DNA of 42,807 bases from an uncultured Sphingorhabdus sp. (GTDB lineage Bacteria > Pseudomonadota > Alphaproteobacteria > Sphingomonadales > Sphingomonadaceae). Below are positions 27,934 to 36,012 of this stretch, one piece after another (positions within the stretch are counted from its first letter, which is position 1; each line of letters opens with the position of its first letter). The DNA is taken from contig CALMYW010000316.1 in the NCBI GenBank assembly GCA_937873665.1, positions 1 through 42,807 on the forward strand. Reading direction: 5' to 3'. The notes under the pieces are model-generated. The model was not told the DNA's origin. It did no database searches and worked only from the letters and a program-made list of their open reading frames with translations. The translations under genes were made by a program, and so were the position numbers.

Positions 27934-29013
27934 ATGAAAGCTGCGGTGCTTCGCGAAGTTCGCAAACCACTTCAAATCGAGGATGTCCAGATTTCGAAGC
28001 CTGGGGCGCACGAGGTCCTGATACGAACTGCGGCGGCGGGATTGTGCCATTCCGACCTTCATTTCATCGAGGGCTCTTATCCTTTTCCACTTCCCGCGGT
28101 TCTGGGTCACGAAAGCGCCGGAGTCGTGGAAGCGGTGGGTTCGGAAGTCCGCACAGTCAAGCCGGGCGATCACGTGATCACTTGCCTGTCGGCCTTTTGT
28201 GGCCATTGCGAACACTGCCTGACCGGTCACATGAGCCGCTGCCAATCGCCAGAGACCAAGCGCGGTGCCGATGAAGAACCGCGGTTGACTCAGGACAGCA
28301 GGCCTCTTCCGCAGTTTCTCAACCTCTCGTCGTTTGCGGAGCAGATGCTTGTGCATGAACATGCACTGGTGGCGATCCGAAAGGATATGCCCCTCGATCG
28401 TGCTGCGCTCATCGGATGTTCGGTGATGACCGGCTTCGGTGCGGTATCGCATACGGCAAATGTGAGAGCGGGCGAAACGGTTGCCGTGATCGGTTGCGGG
28501 GGCGTCGGCCTTTCAATCATCAATGCAGCCGCGATAGTTGGCGCTTCACGGATTATTGCGGTCGATATGGTTTCATCGAAAAGCAACCTGGCCATGAGCT
28601 TTGGTGCTACTGATTTCGTCGATGCTTCTGACGGTGACGCGGTTGCGAAGGTCCTGCAATTGACGAGCGGAGGCGTACACCACGCATTCGAGGCCATTGG
28701 CTTGGCGAAAACCGCGGAGCAGGCCTTCAACATGGTAGCGCGAGGTGGAACTGCGACTGTGGTCGGGATGATTCCCCCTGGGCAGACCGTCAATCTGATG
28801 GGCGCTGCATTTCTGGGAGAAAAGAAGATTCAGGGCTCGATCATGGGATCCAACAGATTTCCCGTCGACATGCCGCGGCTCGTCGATTTCTATCTTTCGG
28901 GCAAACTGAAGCTTGATGAACTGATCTCGCGACGGATCAAACTCGAGGAAATCAACGAGGGGTTCGATGAGATGAAGACCGGGCAGCTTGCAAGATCAGT
29001 GGTAATTTTCTGA
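27934..29013 (+). CDS. Zinc-dependent alcohol dehydrogenase (MDR)
   Basis: A 359-residue medium-chain dehydrogenase. The catalytic zinc ligands are C38, H59 (GHE) and probably C162 (GCSVMTGFGA). The structural zinc site is C89, C92, C95 and C103. The Rossmann motif is VIGCGGVGLS. The layout resembles the class III/NDMA-linked branch used for bulky alcohols. GGAGAG precedes the ATG. It could oxidise the starting alcohol to a ketone for the monooxygenase, or the hydroxy-acid after hydrolysis. An 85-base gap separates it from the esterase gene, but it is probably in the same operon. Confidence 0.94.
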   Translation: MKAAVLREVRKPLQIEDVQISKPGAHEVLIRTAAAGLCHSDLHFIEGSYPFPLPAVLGHESAGVVEAVGSEVRTVKPGDHVITCLSAFCGHCEHCLTGHMSRCQSPETKRGADEEPRLTQDSRPLPQFLNLSSFAEQMLVHEHALVAIRKDMPLDRAALIGCSVMTGFGAVSHTANVRAGETVAVIGCGGVGLSIINAAAIVGASRIIAVDMVSSKSNLAMSFGATDFVDASDGDAVAKVLQLTSGGVHHAFEAIGLAKTAEQAFNMVARGGTATVVGMIPPGQTVNLMGAAFLGEKKIQGSIMGSNRFPVDMPRLVDFYLSGKLKLDELISRRIKLEEINEGFDEMKTGQLARSVVIF

Positions 29014-29037
29014 ACAGATGAAAGTGGCGATGGAATA

Positions 29038-29811
29038 ATGCTGGATCTTGAAGGAAGAATCGCGCTTGTCACCGGAGCGGGGCGGGGGCTTGGAGCAGCA
29101 ACGGCTCGAGCGCTTGCGGCTGCGGGAGCAAGAGTTGTTGCCACAGATGTCGATGCTCCGATCGAATTGGCCAACGAGATCGATGGAGTTGGTCTGGCGT
29201 TGGATGTCACCGATGAAACGGCATGGGCAGATTTGGTCGCGCGTCTGCCTGCGCTTGTCGGTGGCCTCGACATTCTCGTGAACAATGCTGGTCTCTGGCT
29301 TCGCAAGTCGATTCTCGAGACCACACTCGCCGATTGGCGGAAGCTCCATGCCGTCAACGTTGAGGGGGTGTTCTTGGGAACGCGAGCGACGATTCCGCTG
29401 CTGTCCGAGCGCTCTCGGATGTGGCCTGGTGGCAGCGCCATTGTAAACCTGTCTTCCGTCGCCGGGATTAACGGAGCAGCCAATGCGACCTGCTACAATT
29501 CGACAAAGGGTGCAGTTCGGATCTTCACCAAAGGCTGCGCGATGGAGTTGGCCTCTTCGTACATCAGGGTTAACTCTGTGCACCCAGGAGTAATAGACAC
29601 GGACATGGGCCGTACACTAGTGGATGACATGGCCGCCGCGCGTGGAATCGGATATAACGAAGCAAGAACTCTGATTGGTGCAGGTCACCCTCTTGGCCGT
29701 CTTGGGGTGCCGAAAGACATTGCTGATGCAGTCGTGTTTCTTGCATCAGACAAAGCAGCTTTTATCACAGGAAGCGAACTAGTTGTTGATGGAGGAATGA
29801 CAGCAAGGTAG
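29038..29811 (+). CDS. Short-chain dehydrogenase/reductase (classical SDR)
   Basis: A 257-residue classical SDR: TGAGRGLG at 12-19, NNAG at 82-85, catalytic S140, Y153 and K157, and a C-terminal FITGSELVVDGGMT typical of the cyclohexanol/steroid dehydrogenase-like group. Asp after the second beta-strand (VVATDVD) indicates NAD rather than NADP. It starts 24 bases after the alcohol dehydrogenase stop and closes the rightward operon. It probably interconverts a secondary alcohol and ketone, next to the Baeyer-Villiger enzyme. Confidence 0.93.
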   Translation: MLDLEGRIALVTGAGRGLGAATARALAAAGARVVATDVDAPIELANEIDGVGLALDVTDETAWADLVARLPALVGGLDILVNNAGLWLRKSILETTLADWRKLHAVNVEGVFLGTRATIPLLSERSRMWPGGSAIVNLSSVAGINGAANATCYNSTKGAVRIFTKGCAMELASSYIRVNSVHPGVIDTDMGRTLVDDMAAARGIGYNEARTLIGAGHPLGRLGVPKDIADAVVFLASDKAAFITGSELVVDGGMTAR

Positions 29812-29899
29812 CTTTAGTAATACTTACAGGGTAGACCAATGCGTACTGCGTCGATGATTCGCGTGGTAGTGCATTTGAATTTGGATTCTTTCGTTTAGA

Positions 29900-30905
29900 G
29901 TGGTTTTCGACCGATCGATATACCTCTCCTCGGCTCATGATGGCCCATGCAATCCTGACGGTCTTGTTGGCCAGCGCCACGTTCGCGATCTTGGCCGGTT
30001 TGGTTGTCAGCAGTCTGGCTAGCCATGGCTGCTTCGCGTGATCCTTGCGTGTCATGCGCAGCACGGTCGTGGCGCCGACGACAAGGAGGCACCGAAGGTA
30101 TCCTTCACCCTGTTTGGTGATGCAGTCTAGTCATTCCTTGCCGCCTGAACTGTGCGGTCGTGGTGTCAGACCCAACCAGGCCGCGAACTGGCGGCCTGAT
30201 CGGAAGACCGAGGCATCGGGTAGTGTCGCCGCAATGGCTGATGCCGTGATTGGCCCGATGCCAGGAACGGTGGCAAGCCGCTGGCTGACCTCGTCGTGGC
30301 GATGCCAGTCGAGGATCTGCTTCACGAGGTGCTCGATCTCGCGCACCAACGCATGGAACTGAGCCACGATGCTCCGCAGGGCCGGATCGTGCATTCACCG
30401 GCACGGCATCTTGTGCTTCAATGACCAGCGCCAGCAGCGAGTTGACGCCGGCAGGGCCTTGAGCCTTCACGATCCCGTACTCCCCAAGGTGCGCGCGCAA
30501 TGCGTTGATCAGCATGGTTCGTAGCCGGACCAGCAGATCGCGGTTCTTGTGCAGCGTGAGCGCAGCTTGATGCTCTTTCGACTTCACGGCGACGAAGCGC
30601 ATGACTGGTCTGGTCACTGCTTCGCAGATCGCCTCCATGTCCGCTGCATCAGTATTGCCTCGCTTCATGTACGGCTTCAGGCATCAACCGCACCTGATGG
30701 CCGAGTGCACCGAGCTCGCGGCTCAATAGTGAGCAGAGGCACAAGCCTCCATGCCGACAAGGCACGGGGGCAACTTGGCAAAGAACTTCAGCACCTCCGC
30801 ACGGCGAATCTGGCGACGGACGAAAGGCTAACCTTGCGCATCGATGGCGTGGACCTCGAACACGTTCTTGGGCAGATCGAGGCCGACAACGACAATCTCC
30901 TTGGA
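29900..30905 (-). pseudogene. Decayed IS110-family transposase
   Basis: Pieces of one IS110-family transposase follow each other leftward in different frames. They are IVVVGLDLPKNVFEVHAID with an in-frame stop soon after, then PCLVGMEACASAHY with another stop or frameshift, then NTDAADMEAICEAV to LRAHLGEYGI (30668 leftward). Next come a frame change to RLATVPGIGPITASAIAA (30394-30131), and another to the C-terminal KIANVALANKTVRIAWAIM (to about 29900). At least four disruptions make the gene non-functional. It lies between the end of the catabolic operon and the integrase, and records past insertion into the island. Confidence 0.88.
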
Positions 30906-30930
30906 TATGGACGACTCCTCTAGGCGTGGC

Positions 30931-31329
30931 TTCGACAGCCGCATCTTACACACCCAACTCGGTGCAGGGGCGTCCACCCCATCACGTCAACTCGCCCAGG
31001 CAAAACAAGGTCTAATTGATCAATTTCCGCGATGCGCTCTACGACTCACAGGAGTCTATAGATCACCTCCAACTGGTCGGGAGCGATCTGGCACTGATTT
31101 GAAGTAACCTCCCATCGCGTACGAATTCACCTTGCCACAATGCAAGGGCCTCATCCCGAGTTGCTCGGCGTCGATCTAAATGCTGCGATTTGTGCCACGA
31201 TTTGTGCCATGATTTTTGCTTGAGTTTACGAGGAGCCTAACTATGCTCAGGAAATCCGCAGATTTCTGCGGCCCTGGTTGCTTGGGTAAATGAGGACAAA
31301 GCAGGTACACGGTTTTTGGTACCGTTATT
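30931..31329. other. Gene-free stretch between IS110 remnant and integrase
   Basis: No convincing coding sequence is present in these roughly 400 bases. The only structure seen is a tandem direct repeat of CGATTTGTGCCA at 31186-31197 and 31198-31209. The stretch is close to the 3' end of the integrase gene. Confidence 0.5.
31186..31209 (+). repeat. Two tandem 12-base repeats
   Basis: CGATTTGTGCCA occurs twice head-to-tail with no spacer, followed by a partial third unit (TGATTTTT). It lies in the non-coding stretch downstream of the integrase gene. It could be an accessory-protein or integrase arm site, but nothing beyond the repetition supports that. Confidence 0.5.
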
Positions 31330-32562
31330 TCAGGTGACAGGATCAGGTCTTAGCGTGTCCAAAATTTCAACTGCCCTCAGCTTATGCTCAGGCGCTAAGT
31401 GCGCATAGCGGAGCGTCATTTCATAGTCGCTGTGCCCTAACAGCTCTCGCACTGTGTTGAGGTCTACCCCGCCCATCACCAGCCTCGAGGCAAAATGGTG
31501 ACGCATGTCGTGCCAGCGGAAGTTTGGGATCTCAGCTTGCTTCAACAAACCTCGCCACGAGGTGTTAGCGCGATCGAAGCGCTGTCCATCTTCGTTTAAG
31601 AATACAAGTCCGCTTGAGGCACCAGTCTGCTCTTTCCAGCCGGTCAGCACCCAAGTTGCCTCACGATTAAGGGGAATATGCCTTGTTCGTTTGGATTTCG
31701 CGTTCATGCCGCTCACCGTCATCACGCGTCGATCGAGATCAACATTTTCCCAAGCTAGATCGAACAGCTCTCCTCGCCTGGCGCCCGTGTTTAGCGAGAG
31801 CAAAATCAGTGGTTTCAAGTGATCCGTGAAGCGCAGGTCATGCATGTCGGGTAGCGGCTGTTTACGCCGTGCAATCCGCCAAGCGTTAGCGGAGGCTCTT
31901 TCCCTCCTTCGGCGTTCTTCACGCAGATCGAGCGCCGCGCGCAACCGCTCCTCCTCCTCCGTCGAAAGGAACCGCACTTTGATGCGATCGTCAGTCCTAA
32001 CCTTCTTCACCTTAGCGAGCGCATTTTTCTCCAATATTTCCCAGTCGACAGCTCGGTTAAAGCAAGCTTTGATCGAGGAAACATCGCGATTTAGCGTTTG
32101 ATGGCTGAGTCCGCGATCCACTTGCTTCCCGCGCCAACGCTCGACGTCCAGTGCTGAGATCTGGTCCAATTTCTTTGGGAGCAGGGATTTGAACGCGGTC
32201 TTCAGCCGATCAAGATTTTGCTCATGCGCCCGCTGATTGGCGCGAGCCCATGTCCCATAATCTCCGTCCAAGAAGTCATTCAAGGTAGGGACTTCAGCGG
32301 CAGGCTTGCGCGCCTCGATCGGATCGATACCTCGATAATACTCAGAAAGAATTTTCTGCGCTGCCTCAAACGCTTCAGAGTATGAGACCGCATCTACCCT
32401 GCCTAACCAGACTCTCTTCGCGCGAGCGTATTCGCAATACCAAGACTTGACGCCAGTCGGCGTGATCCGCAAAATCAGGCCCTTGAGACGAGTGTCTCGG
32501 TAATCCACTGGCCGATCCGGGATTGGGATCTTCTTAATGAAGTCCCGGGTGAGATTGACGCG
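31330..32562 (-). CDS. Tyrosine recombinase (site-specific integrase)
   Basis: A 410-residue phage-type integrase. The N-terminal region has an arm-binding-like segment (LTRDFIKKIPIPDRPVDYRD), then a SAM-like core-binding domain around residues 93-175. The catalytic domain has R263 in TGARRGEL, K290/K292, H352-x2-R355 in WHDMRHHFASR, H378 in LLGHSD and nucleophile Y387 in LRYAHL. All catalytic residues are present, so it may be active. An in-frame start at 32610 is possible, but the conserved sequence begins at MRVNLT (32562). It is transcribed away from the tRNA-Pro fragment about 200 bases to its right, the expected position for the recombinase that inserted the island there. Confidence 0.95.
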   Translation of the reverse strand, partial: RVNLTRDFIKKIPIPDRPVDYRDTRLKGLILRITPTGVKSWYCEYARAKRVWLGRVDAVSYSEAFEAAQKILSEYYRGIDPIEARKPAAEVPTLNDFLDGDYGTWARANQRAHEQNLDRLKTAFKSLLPKKLDQISALDVERWRGKQVDRGLSHQTLNRDVSSIKACFNRAVDWEILEKNALAKVKKVRTDDRIKVRFLSTEEEERLRAALDLREERRRRERASANAWRIARRKQPLPDMHDLRFTDHLKPLILLSLNTGARRGELFDLAWENVDLDRRVMTVSGMNAKSKRTRHIPLNREATWVLTGWKEQTGASSGLVFLNEDGQRFDRANTSWRGLLKQAEIPNFRWHDMRHHFASRLVMGGVDLNTVRELLGHSDYEMTLRYAHLAPEHKLRAVEILDTLRPDPVT

Positions 32563-32599
32563 CATTTCAAACCCTACCTTCGAACTTTCGCCCAGATTC

Positions 32600-32620
32600 T
32601 GGTGGTGCACTGGTGGTGCA
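32600..32620 (+). repeat. Direct repeat TGGTGGTGCA upstream of integrase
   Basis: TGGTGGTGCA occurs at 32600-32609 and again at 32611-32620, an 11-base period that keeps both copies on one face of the helix. It lies just upstream of the preferred integrase start, so it may be a binding site for the integrase or an excisionase or repressor. A binding function is inferred only from position and period. Confidence 0.45.
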
Positions 32621-32764
32621 AACTAGCGGAACGCTGTGGAACACATATAGAACAAATTTACCACCAACGCAAGCCTGGCCTTGTCGAAATAGCGCCGAAA
32701 TTTCTCATCTTTTATCGTCTTTACATAACTTTAAAGACATTATCTACTAAGTCAAATTAGGAAC

Positions 32765-32809
32765 CTGGGGGTGTGGGGGTCGGAGGTTCGAATCCTCTCG
32801 TCCCGACCA
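32765..32809 (+). other. Attachment site: 3' fragment of tRNA-Pro(GGG)
   Basis: The 45 bases can be read as the anticodon loop with GGG anticodon, the 3' anticodon-stem strand, a GGGTC variable loop, the T arm GGAGG-TTCGAAT-CCTCT, the acceptor strand CGTCCCG, discriminator A and encoded CCA. The 5' half, including the D arm, 5' acceptor strand and 5' anticodon stem, is absent: the bases before 32765 do not pair. Such a 3' tRNA remnant beside an integrase gene marks one end of an integrated element. The complete tRNA should lie at the other, unseen end of the island. Confidence 0.85.
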
Positions 32810-32889
32810 TTTTACAACAGATTGAACGGAAGAGATCCCGGAGACGGGTGCTGTTGCCCCTGTTGGAGCAGGTCAGCGCGCCGACACGC

Positions 32890-33420
32890 TTATGGCCGGC
32901 CGCCTGCGCCGGGTCCCCCATTCGCGCCGGGCGCGGTGATCACAACCTGGCAGGCGTCGCCTTCGATCCGCGGCGCCGGCACCATTGCCGATGCCACTTC
33001 GAGCAGCGTGGTGCGATCATTGCCTCTCACGCTCAGTTCGGTCATCACGCCGTTGAACGAGCGGCAGTCCCTGAGATTGGTGTTTCCGGCGCCGTAGATA
33101 TTACCCAGCACGGTGTTGTAGCGCAGCCATTCGGCCTGGCTGGCTCGTGACGATTTCGCGCCGAAGAACGTGCGCAGATCCCGTTCCGCCGCGTCGAAAC
33201 TCGCAACGTGGGATTTGACCAACCGGTCGAAATTCGAGCTGATATCGGCCGTCATCACCCGGCAGCGCAGCGATACGTTCATCAACAGGATTTTCAGCTC
33301 CTGGATCCGGGCCGCCGAACTTATCGTCTGGTCGACGCACTGGGCGGCCTGCACCGGAGCTGCCAGCAGCAGGCTCGCGACAAGCGCCGCGCCGATGGCG
33401 GTCTGCTTCATCCGGGTCAT
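32890..33420 (-). CDS. Secreted protein of unknown function, last gene of amyloid cluster
   Basis: A 176-residue protein with a Sec signal peptide ending about VQAAQ. The mature domain has four cysteines (AQCVDQ, LRCRVM, LRDCRS, GDACQV), which could form two disulfides in the periplasm or outside the cell. It has a helical middle (SNFDRLVKSHVASFDAAERDLRTFF) and a Gly/Pro-rich tail (GANGGPGAGGRP). The start at 33420 overlaps the stop of the upstream gene in an ATGA, so the two are translationally coupled. I do not recognise the family. Its position at the end of the Fap-like series suggests an accessory role in secretion or fibre assembly. Confidence 0.75.
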   Translation of the reverse strand: MTRMKQTAIGAALVASLLLAAPVQAAQCVDQTISSAARIQELKILLMNVSLRCRVMTADISSNFDRLVKSHVASFDAAERDLRTFFGAKSSRASQAEWLRYNTVLGNIYGAGNTNLRDCRSFNGVMTELSVRGNDRTTLLEVASAMVPAPRIEGDACQVVITAPGANGGPGAGGRP

Positions 33421-34421
33421 TTCGCGGCTTCGCATGTCCTGACCGGGACGGCCATCAGCTGCCCGAACAGCCCGACGAACCGGTTCTCCGCTTCCATCGC
33501 GGCCAGGGCAACCGGGTGGTAGGCTTGGGAATCGGCGACGATCGCGTTCAGGGAAATGGTATCCTGGTCGTGCCTGAAGCCGTCATACAGCTGCTGCAAC
33601 GAAGCCATGTAGGCCACGGCCTTGCTGTTGTTGCGCGAAGCGGTGGCCAGCGCGGGCAGATAGGAGCCCGAGTGGAATGCGTTCCGCTCTTCGGCCGAGC
33701 AGAATTGCGGCGGCAGCGTCAGGACCGGAACCTGCTCCATCTGGGGACGCGCGGGGATTGACGGCCGGACCGCGCCAGACGCGGCCACTGATTGCGTGCG
33801 CGCGAGCAGTCCCAGCGCAGCAGTGTTGCCCACTATATAGGACGCCGGCTCGTTGACTGCCGCAACTCCGGCCTGTGATCCGGCAACCGGGGTGGCGACT
33901 GGCGGCGCGGTGACAACGGGCGCGATCCCCGCAGGTGGCGGCGCGGCGACCGCCGAGGGTGCCGCGGCAGGCGCGGCCAGGGCTGCCGGCGTCGCGGCAA
34001 GCGGCGTCGCGGCAAGCGGCGTCGCGGCAAGCGGTGTCGCGGCGAACGGCGCTGGCGCGAGCGCCGCGTTGCCTGCGGGGGCGGCGGGTACTGGTGCGGG
34101 CACTGGCGCGAGCAGCGGTGCGGGCTGGACAGGCTCTGCCCTGGGCGCGGCAGCGCGAGCGAAGGCGGCTATCCTCAGCTTTGCGAGCTTGCTGAACGTT
34201 CCTTCGGGGTACTGGGCCAGATAGGCGTCGAACATGGCGGGATCGTCGCTCGACTGGACGGATTGCCAGAACACCAGTTCGAACTGCGATCCCACGCCAT
34301 TGGTGGTTGCGCCCGCGCGCGCACTGCCGGACGAGGCGTCGTCAGCCACTGCCGGAAAGGCTGCGGCAAGACAGATACAAGCCGCCCCATAGACAGCTGC
34401 GCGCAACGATTTGCTTTCCAC
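33417..34421 (-). CDS. Secreted Ala/Pro-rich protein with short N-terminal repeat-type domain
   Basis: A 334-residue exported protein with a signal peptide ending about PAVADD. A segment FWQSVQSSDDPAMFDAYLAQ, continuing into a tetratricopeptide-like helix, matches a short domain often seen next to caspase-like or sporulation-related-repeat proteins. Then comes a roughly 100-residue Ala/Pro-rich linker containing four ATPLA-type repeats, and a cysteine-containing C-terminal domain (QFCSAEERNAF to VRTCEAAK) related in style to the next gene's product. The GTG at 34421 is preferred because AAGGGGGG lies just before it; a GTG at 34439 is in frame. It is coupled to 32890-33420. The linker would let it span periplasm or cell wall. 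Function unknown. Confidence 0.75.
   Translation of the reverse strand: MESKSLRAAVYGAACICLAAAFPAVADDASSGSARAGATTNGVGSQFELVFWQSVQSSDDPAMFDAYLAQYPEGTFSKLAKLRIAAFARAAAPRAEPVQPAPLLAPVPAPVPAAPAGNAALAPAPFAATPLAATPLAATPLAATPAALAAPAAAPSAVAAPPPAGIAPVVTAPPVATPVAGSQAGVAAVNEPASYIVGNTAALGLLARTQSVAASGAVRPSIPARPQMEQVPVLTLPPQFCSAEERNAFHSGSYLPALATASRNNSKAVAYMASLQQLYDGFRHDQDTISLNAIVADSQAYHPVALAAMEAENRFVGLFGQLMAVPVRTCEAAK
33991..34050 (+). repeat. Four tandem 15-base repeats inside a coding region
   Basis: The unit GTCGCGGCAAGCGGC occurs in four copies, two identical, the third with one change and the fourth with two. They encode the Ala/Pro/Leu/Thr linker repeats of the 33417-34421 protein in frame. The near-identity suggests recent slippage and possible length variation between strains. 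Confidence 0.85.
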
Positions 34422-34517
34422 GGATGCCCCCCTTGGCACTCAACCGCAACAGGCACGACCGTTACTTTTTCCTGTTCATACAATCGCGGCGGCAAGAGTC
34501 AAAGCGATGCGTGGGCA

Positions 34518-34557
34518 GGCCCCCGGAACCCGGCCGCGTGGCGGGATCCCGGGGGCC
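34518..34557 (-). terminator. Hairpin between FapF-like gene and downstream secreted-protein gene
   Basis: Arms GGCCCCCGG (34518-34526) and CCGGGGGCC (34549-34557) can form a nine-base G+C stem with a 22-base loop, in the 152-base gap after the FapF-like stop. There is no T-run, so it may act as a weak terminator or processing site that lowers expression of the last two genes. Confidence 0.4.
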
Positions 34558-34573
34558 ATGCTCCTCAGCAGGG

Positions 34574-35980
34574 TCAGAAGCGGAACGGGATCCGCATGCT
34601 GACGATCATGTTCGGCGCATCGGCGGTCAGCCCGATGCCGACATTGGTGATCAGCGTCGTGTGCTCGCTCAGCGAGAAGGTGGCGCCGATGTTCATCAGC
34701 GCCACGTTGGCACCGCTGCTGGCGACCTTGGTCCAGTCCTGTCCGTCGCGCCGGACGCGGGTGTGGCTGACCAGCCGCTGGGTATAGCCGAAGTTGAGGC
34801 TGGATCGGTCATTGAGGGCGAAGGCGACCCCGGCTCCGAACTGGATCGCCCGGCCCAGCCGTGCCGAGCCCGGCTGGTCTCCCACTGCCTCGTCGATGTC
34901 GCCGAAGTGGCGCTGGAAGTTGTGGAAGTAGCTGACGCTGCCATAGACCACCATCGGATCGATCGTCTTGAGCGCCGACAGGCCGACCGATGCGCCCCAT
35001 ACCCCCGAGCCGGTCGACAGCTGGGTCGGCACGGCGAGATTGCCCTGGCTGCCTTCGATCTCCTGCAGCTCAACGCCGAAGGGATGGCGCCCGGTCGGAG
35101 CCTTGACGCGGGCGTTCAGCACCACGTCCGGCGTCCCGGCCCGTTCCTGGAGCAGGCGGTAGCTGGCTCCGAAGCTGACGTCACCCAGCCCCCGCGCGGT
35201 GCGGGTGGCTTCGGACACGCCCTCGGAATTGCCCCCTGCCCCGCCCGAGGCGAAGTGCGACCGGCGGATCAGGTAGGGGACATTGGCATCGACCTGGAAA
35301 CGCGGGCTGAAGCTATAGCGCCCCGTCATGTCGATCGTTCCGATATCGGCACTGACGTCGTCGATCGAAATCCGCCCGAGAAAGATCGAATCGAGCGCCA
35401 GGAAGCCGTTCAGGTTGATCCGCGCATTGTCGAAATGGGTATAGGTCAGCCCCGGCTCCAGCGTGAACCGGGTTCCGAAATAGCCCTGCTCCTTGCGGGT
35501 AATGTCCTCGACCGCTGCGGTCGGCGCGGCGGACTTGCGATCGGGCTCGGTGTCCTGCAATCGCGCCGCACCGCTCAGGCCCCGGGCGCCGGTGCGCATG
35601 ATCGGCGCGAGGTCGTATCCACCGAAGTCGCGCTCGGCGATGACAGTGTCACCGATCCGGCGCCCTCTTAGTTCCGGCATCGCCTTGCCCCGGATCGAGG
35701 CCATGCTGTCATCGCCCTCGGGCAGGCCGAGCCGCGCCTCGAGCTGGGCGAACCGAGCTTCGAGCGCATCGGCCCGCGCATTGGCCTCGGCCAGCCGCGC
35801 CTCGAGCGAGGAGACCTGCGAGCGCAGGGCGACAGGATCGTCTTCGCCCGCGCCTCCTCCGGATCCGGGATCGTCGGGCATCACATAGGCAATGTATGGC
35901 TGCGACCGGGACAGCGCGGGAGACGCAGTCGCCAGTGCGCTGGCAGCCAGCAGGGCTGCCAGAATCTTGGATCGTGTCAT
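34574..35980 (-). CDS. FapF-like outer-membrane amyloid-export channel (coiled coil plus beta-barrel)
   Basis: A 468-residue exported protein with a signal peptide of about 24 residues. A short Gly/Asp-rich linker is followed by a coiled coil at about 50-86 (heptads in LRSQVSSLEARLAEANARAD), a linker, and from about 165 a beta-barrel domain of alternating amphipathic strands ending in Phe (MIVSMRIPFRF), as outer-membrane proteins do. In Pseudomonas, FapF is a trimeric barrel whose N-terminal coiled coil gates export of amyloid subunits; this layout and the gene order match it. AAGGAGGT precedes the start. A generic outer-membrane transporter is the alternative, but the neighbouring C39 peptidase and repeat proteins favour the Fap role. 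Confidence 0.75.
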   Translation of the reverse strand: MTRSKILAALLAASALATASPALSRSQPYIAYVMPDDPGSGGGAGEDDPVALRSQVSSLEARLAEANARADALEARFAQLEARLGLPEGDDSMASIRGKAMPELRGRRIGDTVIAERDFGGYDLAPIMRTGARGLSGAARLQDTEPDRKSAAPTAAVEDITRKEQGYFGTRFTLEPGLTYTHFDNARINLNGFLALDSIFLGRISIDDVSADIGTIDMTGRYSFSPRFQVDANVPYLIRRSHFASGGAGGNSEGVSEATRTARGLGDVSFGASYRLLQERAGTPDVVLNARVKAPTGRHPFGVELQEIEGSQGNLAVPTQLSTGSGVWGASVGLSALKTIDPMVVYGSVSYFHNFQRHFGDIDEAVGDQPGSARLGRAIQFGAGVAFALNDRSSLNFGYTQRLVSHTRVRRDGQDWTKVASSGANVALMNIGATFSLSEHTTLITNVGIGLTADAPNMIVSMRIPFRF

Positions 35981-36012
35981 GCTTGTACCTCCTTCTTGCG
36001 GCGTGAAAGGGA

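Larger units (their letters stand above)
1..32809. mobile_element. Catabolic genomic island, right part, integrated at tRNA-Pro(GGG)
   Basis: A tyrosine recombinase gene (31330-32562) lies about 150 bases from a 45-base 3' tRNA-Pro fragment (32765-32809). This is the classic arrangement of an integrated island. Left of the fragment are catabolic operons, two regulators and two insertion-sequence remnants, with lower G+C than the DNA to the right. The left border and the matching full tRNA or second att copy are not in the window, so the island is cut by the window start. That the whole left part belongs to one island is inference; it could be composite. Confidence 0.7.

Noticed and set aside
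32765..32809. Complete tRNA gene
   Set aside because: The D arm, 5' acceptor strand and 5' anticodon stem are missing; upstream bases do not pair, so it is only a 3' fragment.
33991..34050. Possible CRISPR-like repeat array
   Set aside because: Units are 15 bases, contiguous without spacers and encode an in-frame Ala/Pro linker; no cas genes are present.
34307..35671. 454-codon open frame on the plus strand
   Set aside because: It is antisense to the FapF-like gene in very G+C-rich DNA; the opposite strand has a strong ribosome-binding site, signal peptide and terminal Phe.
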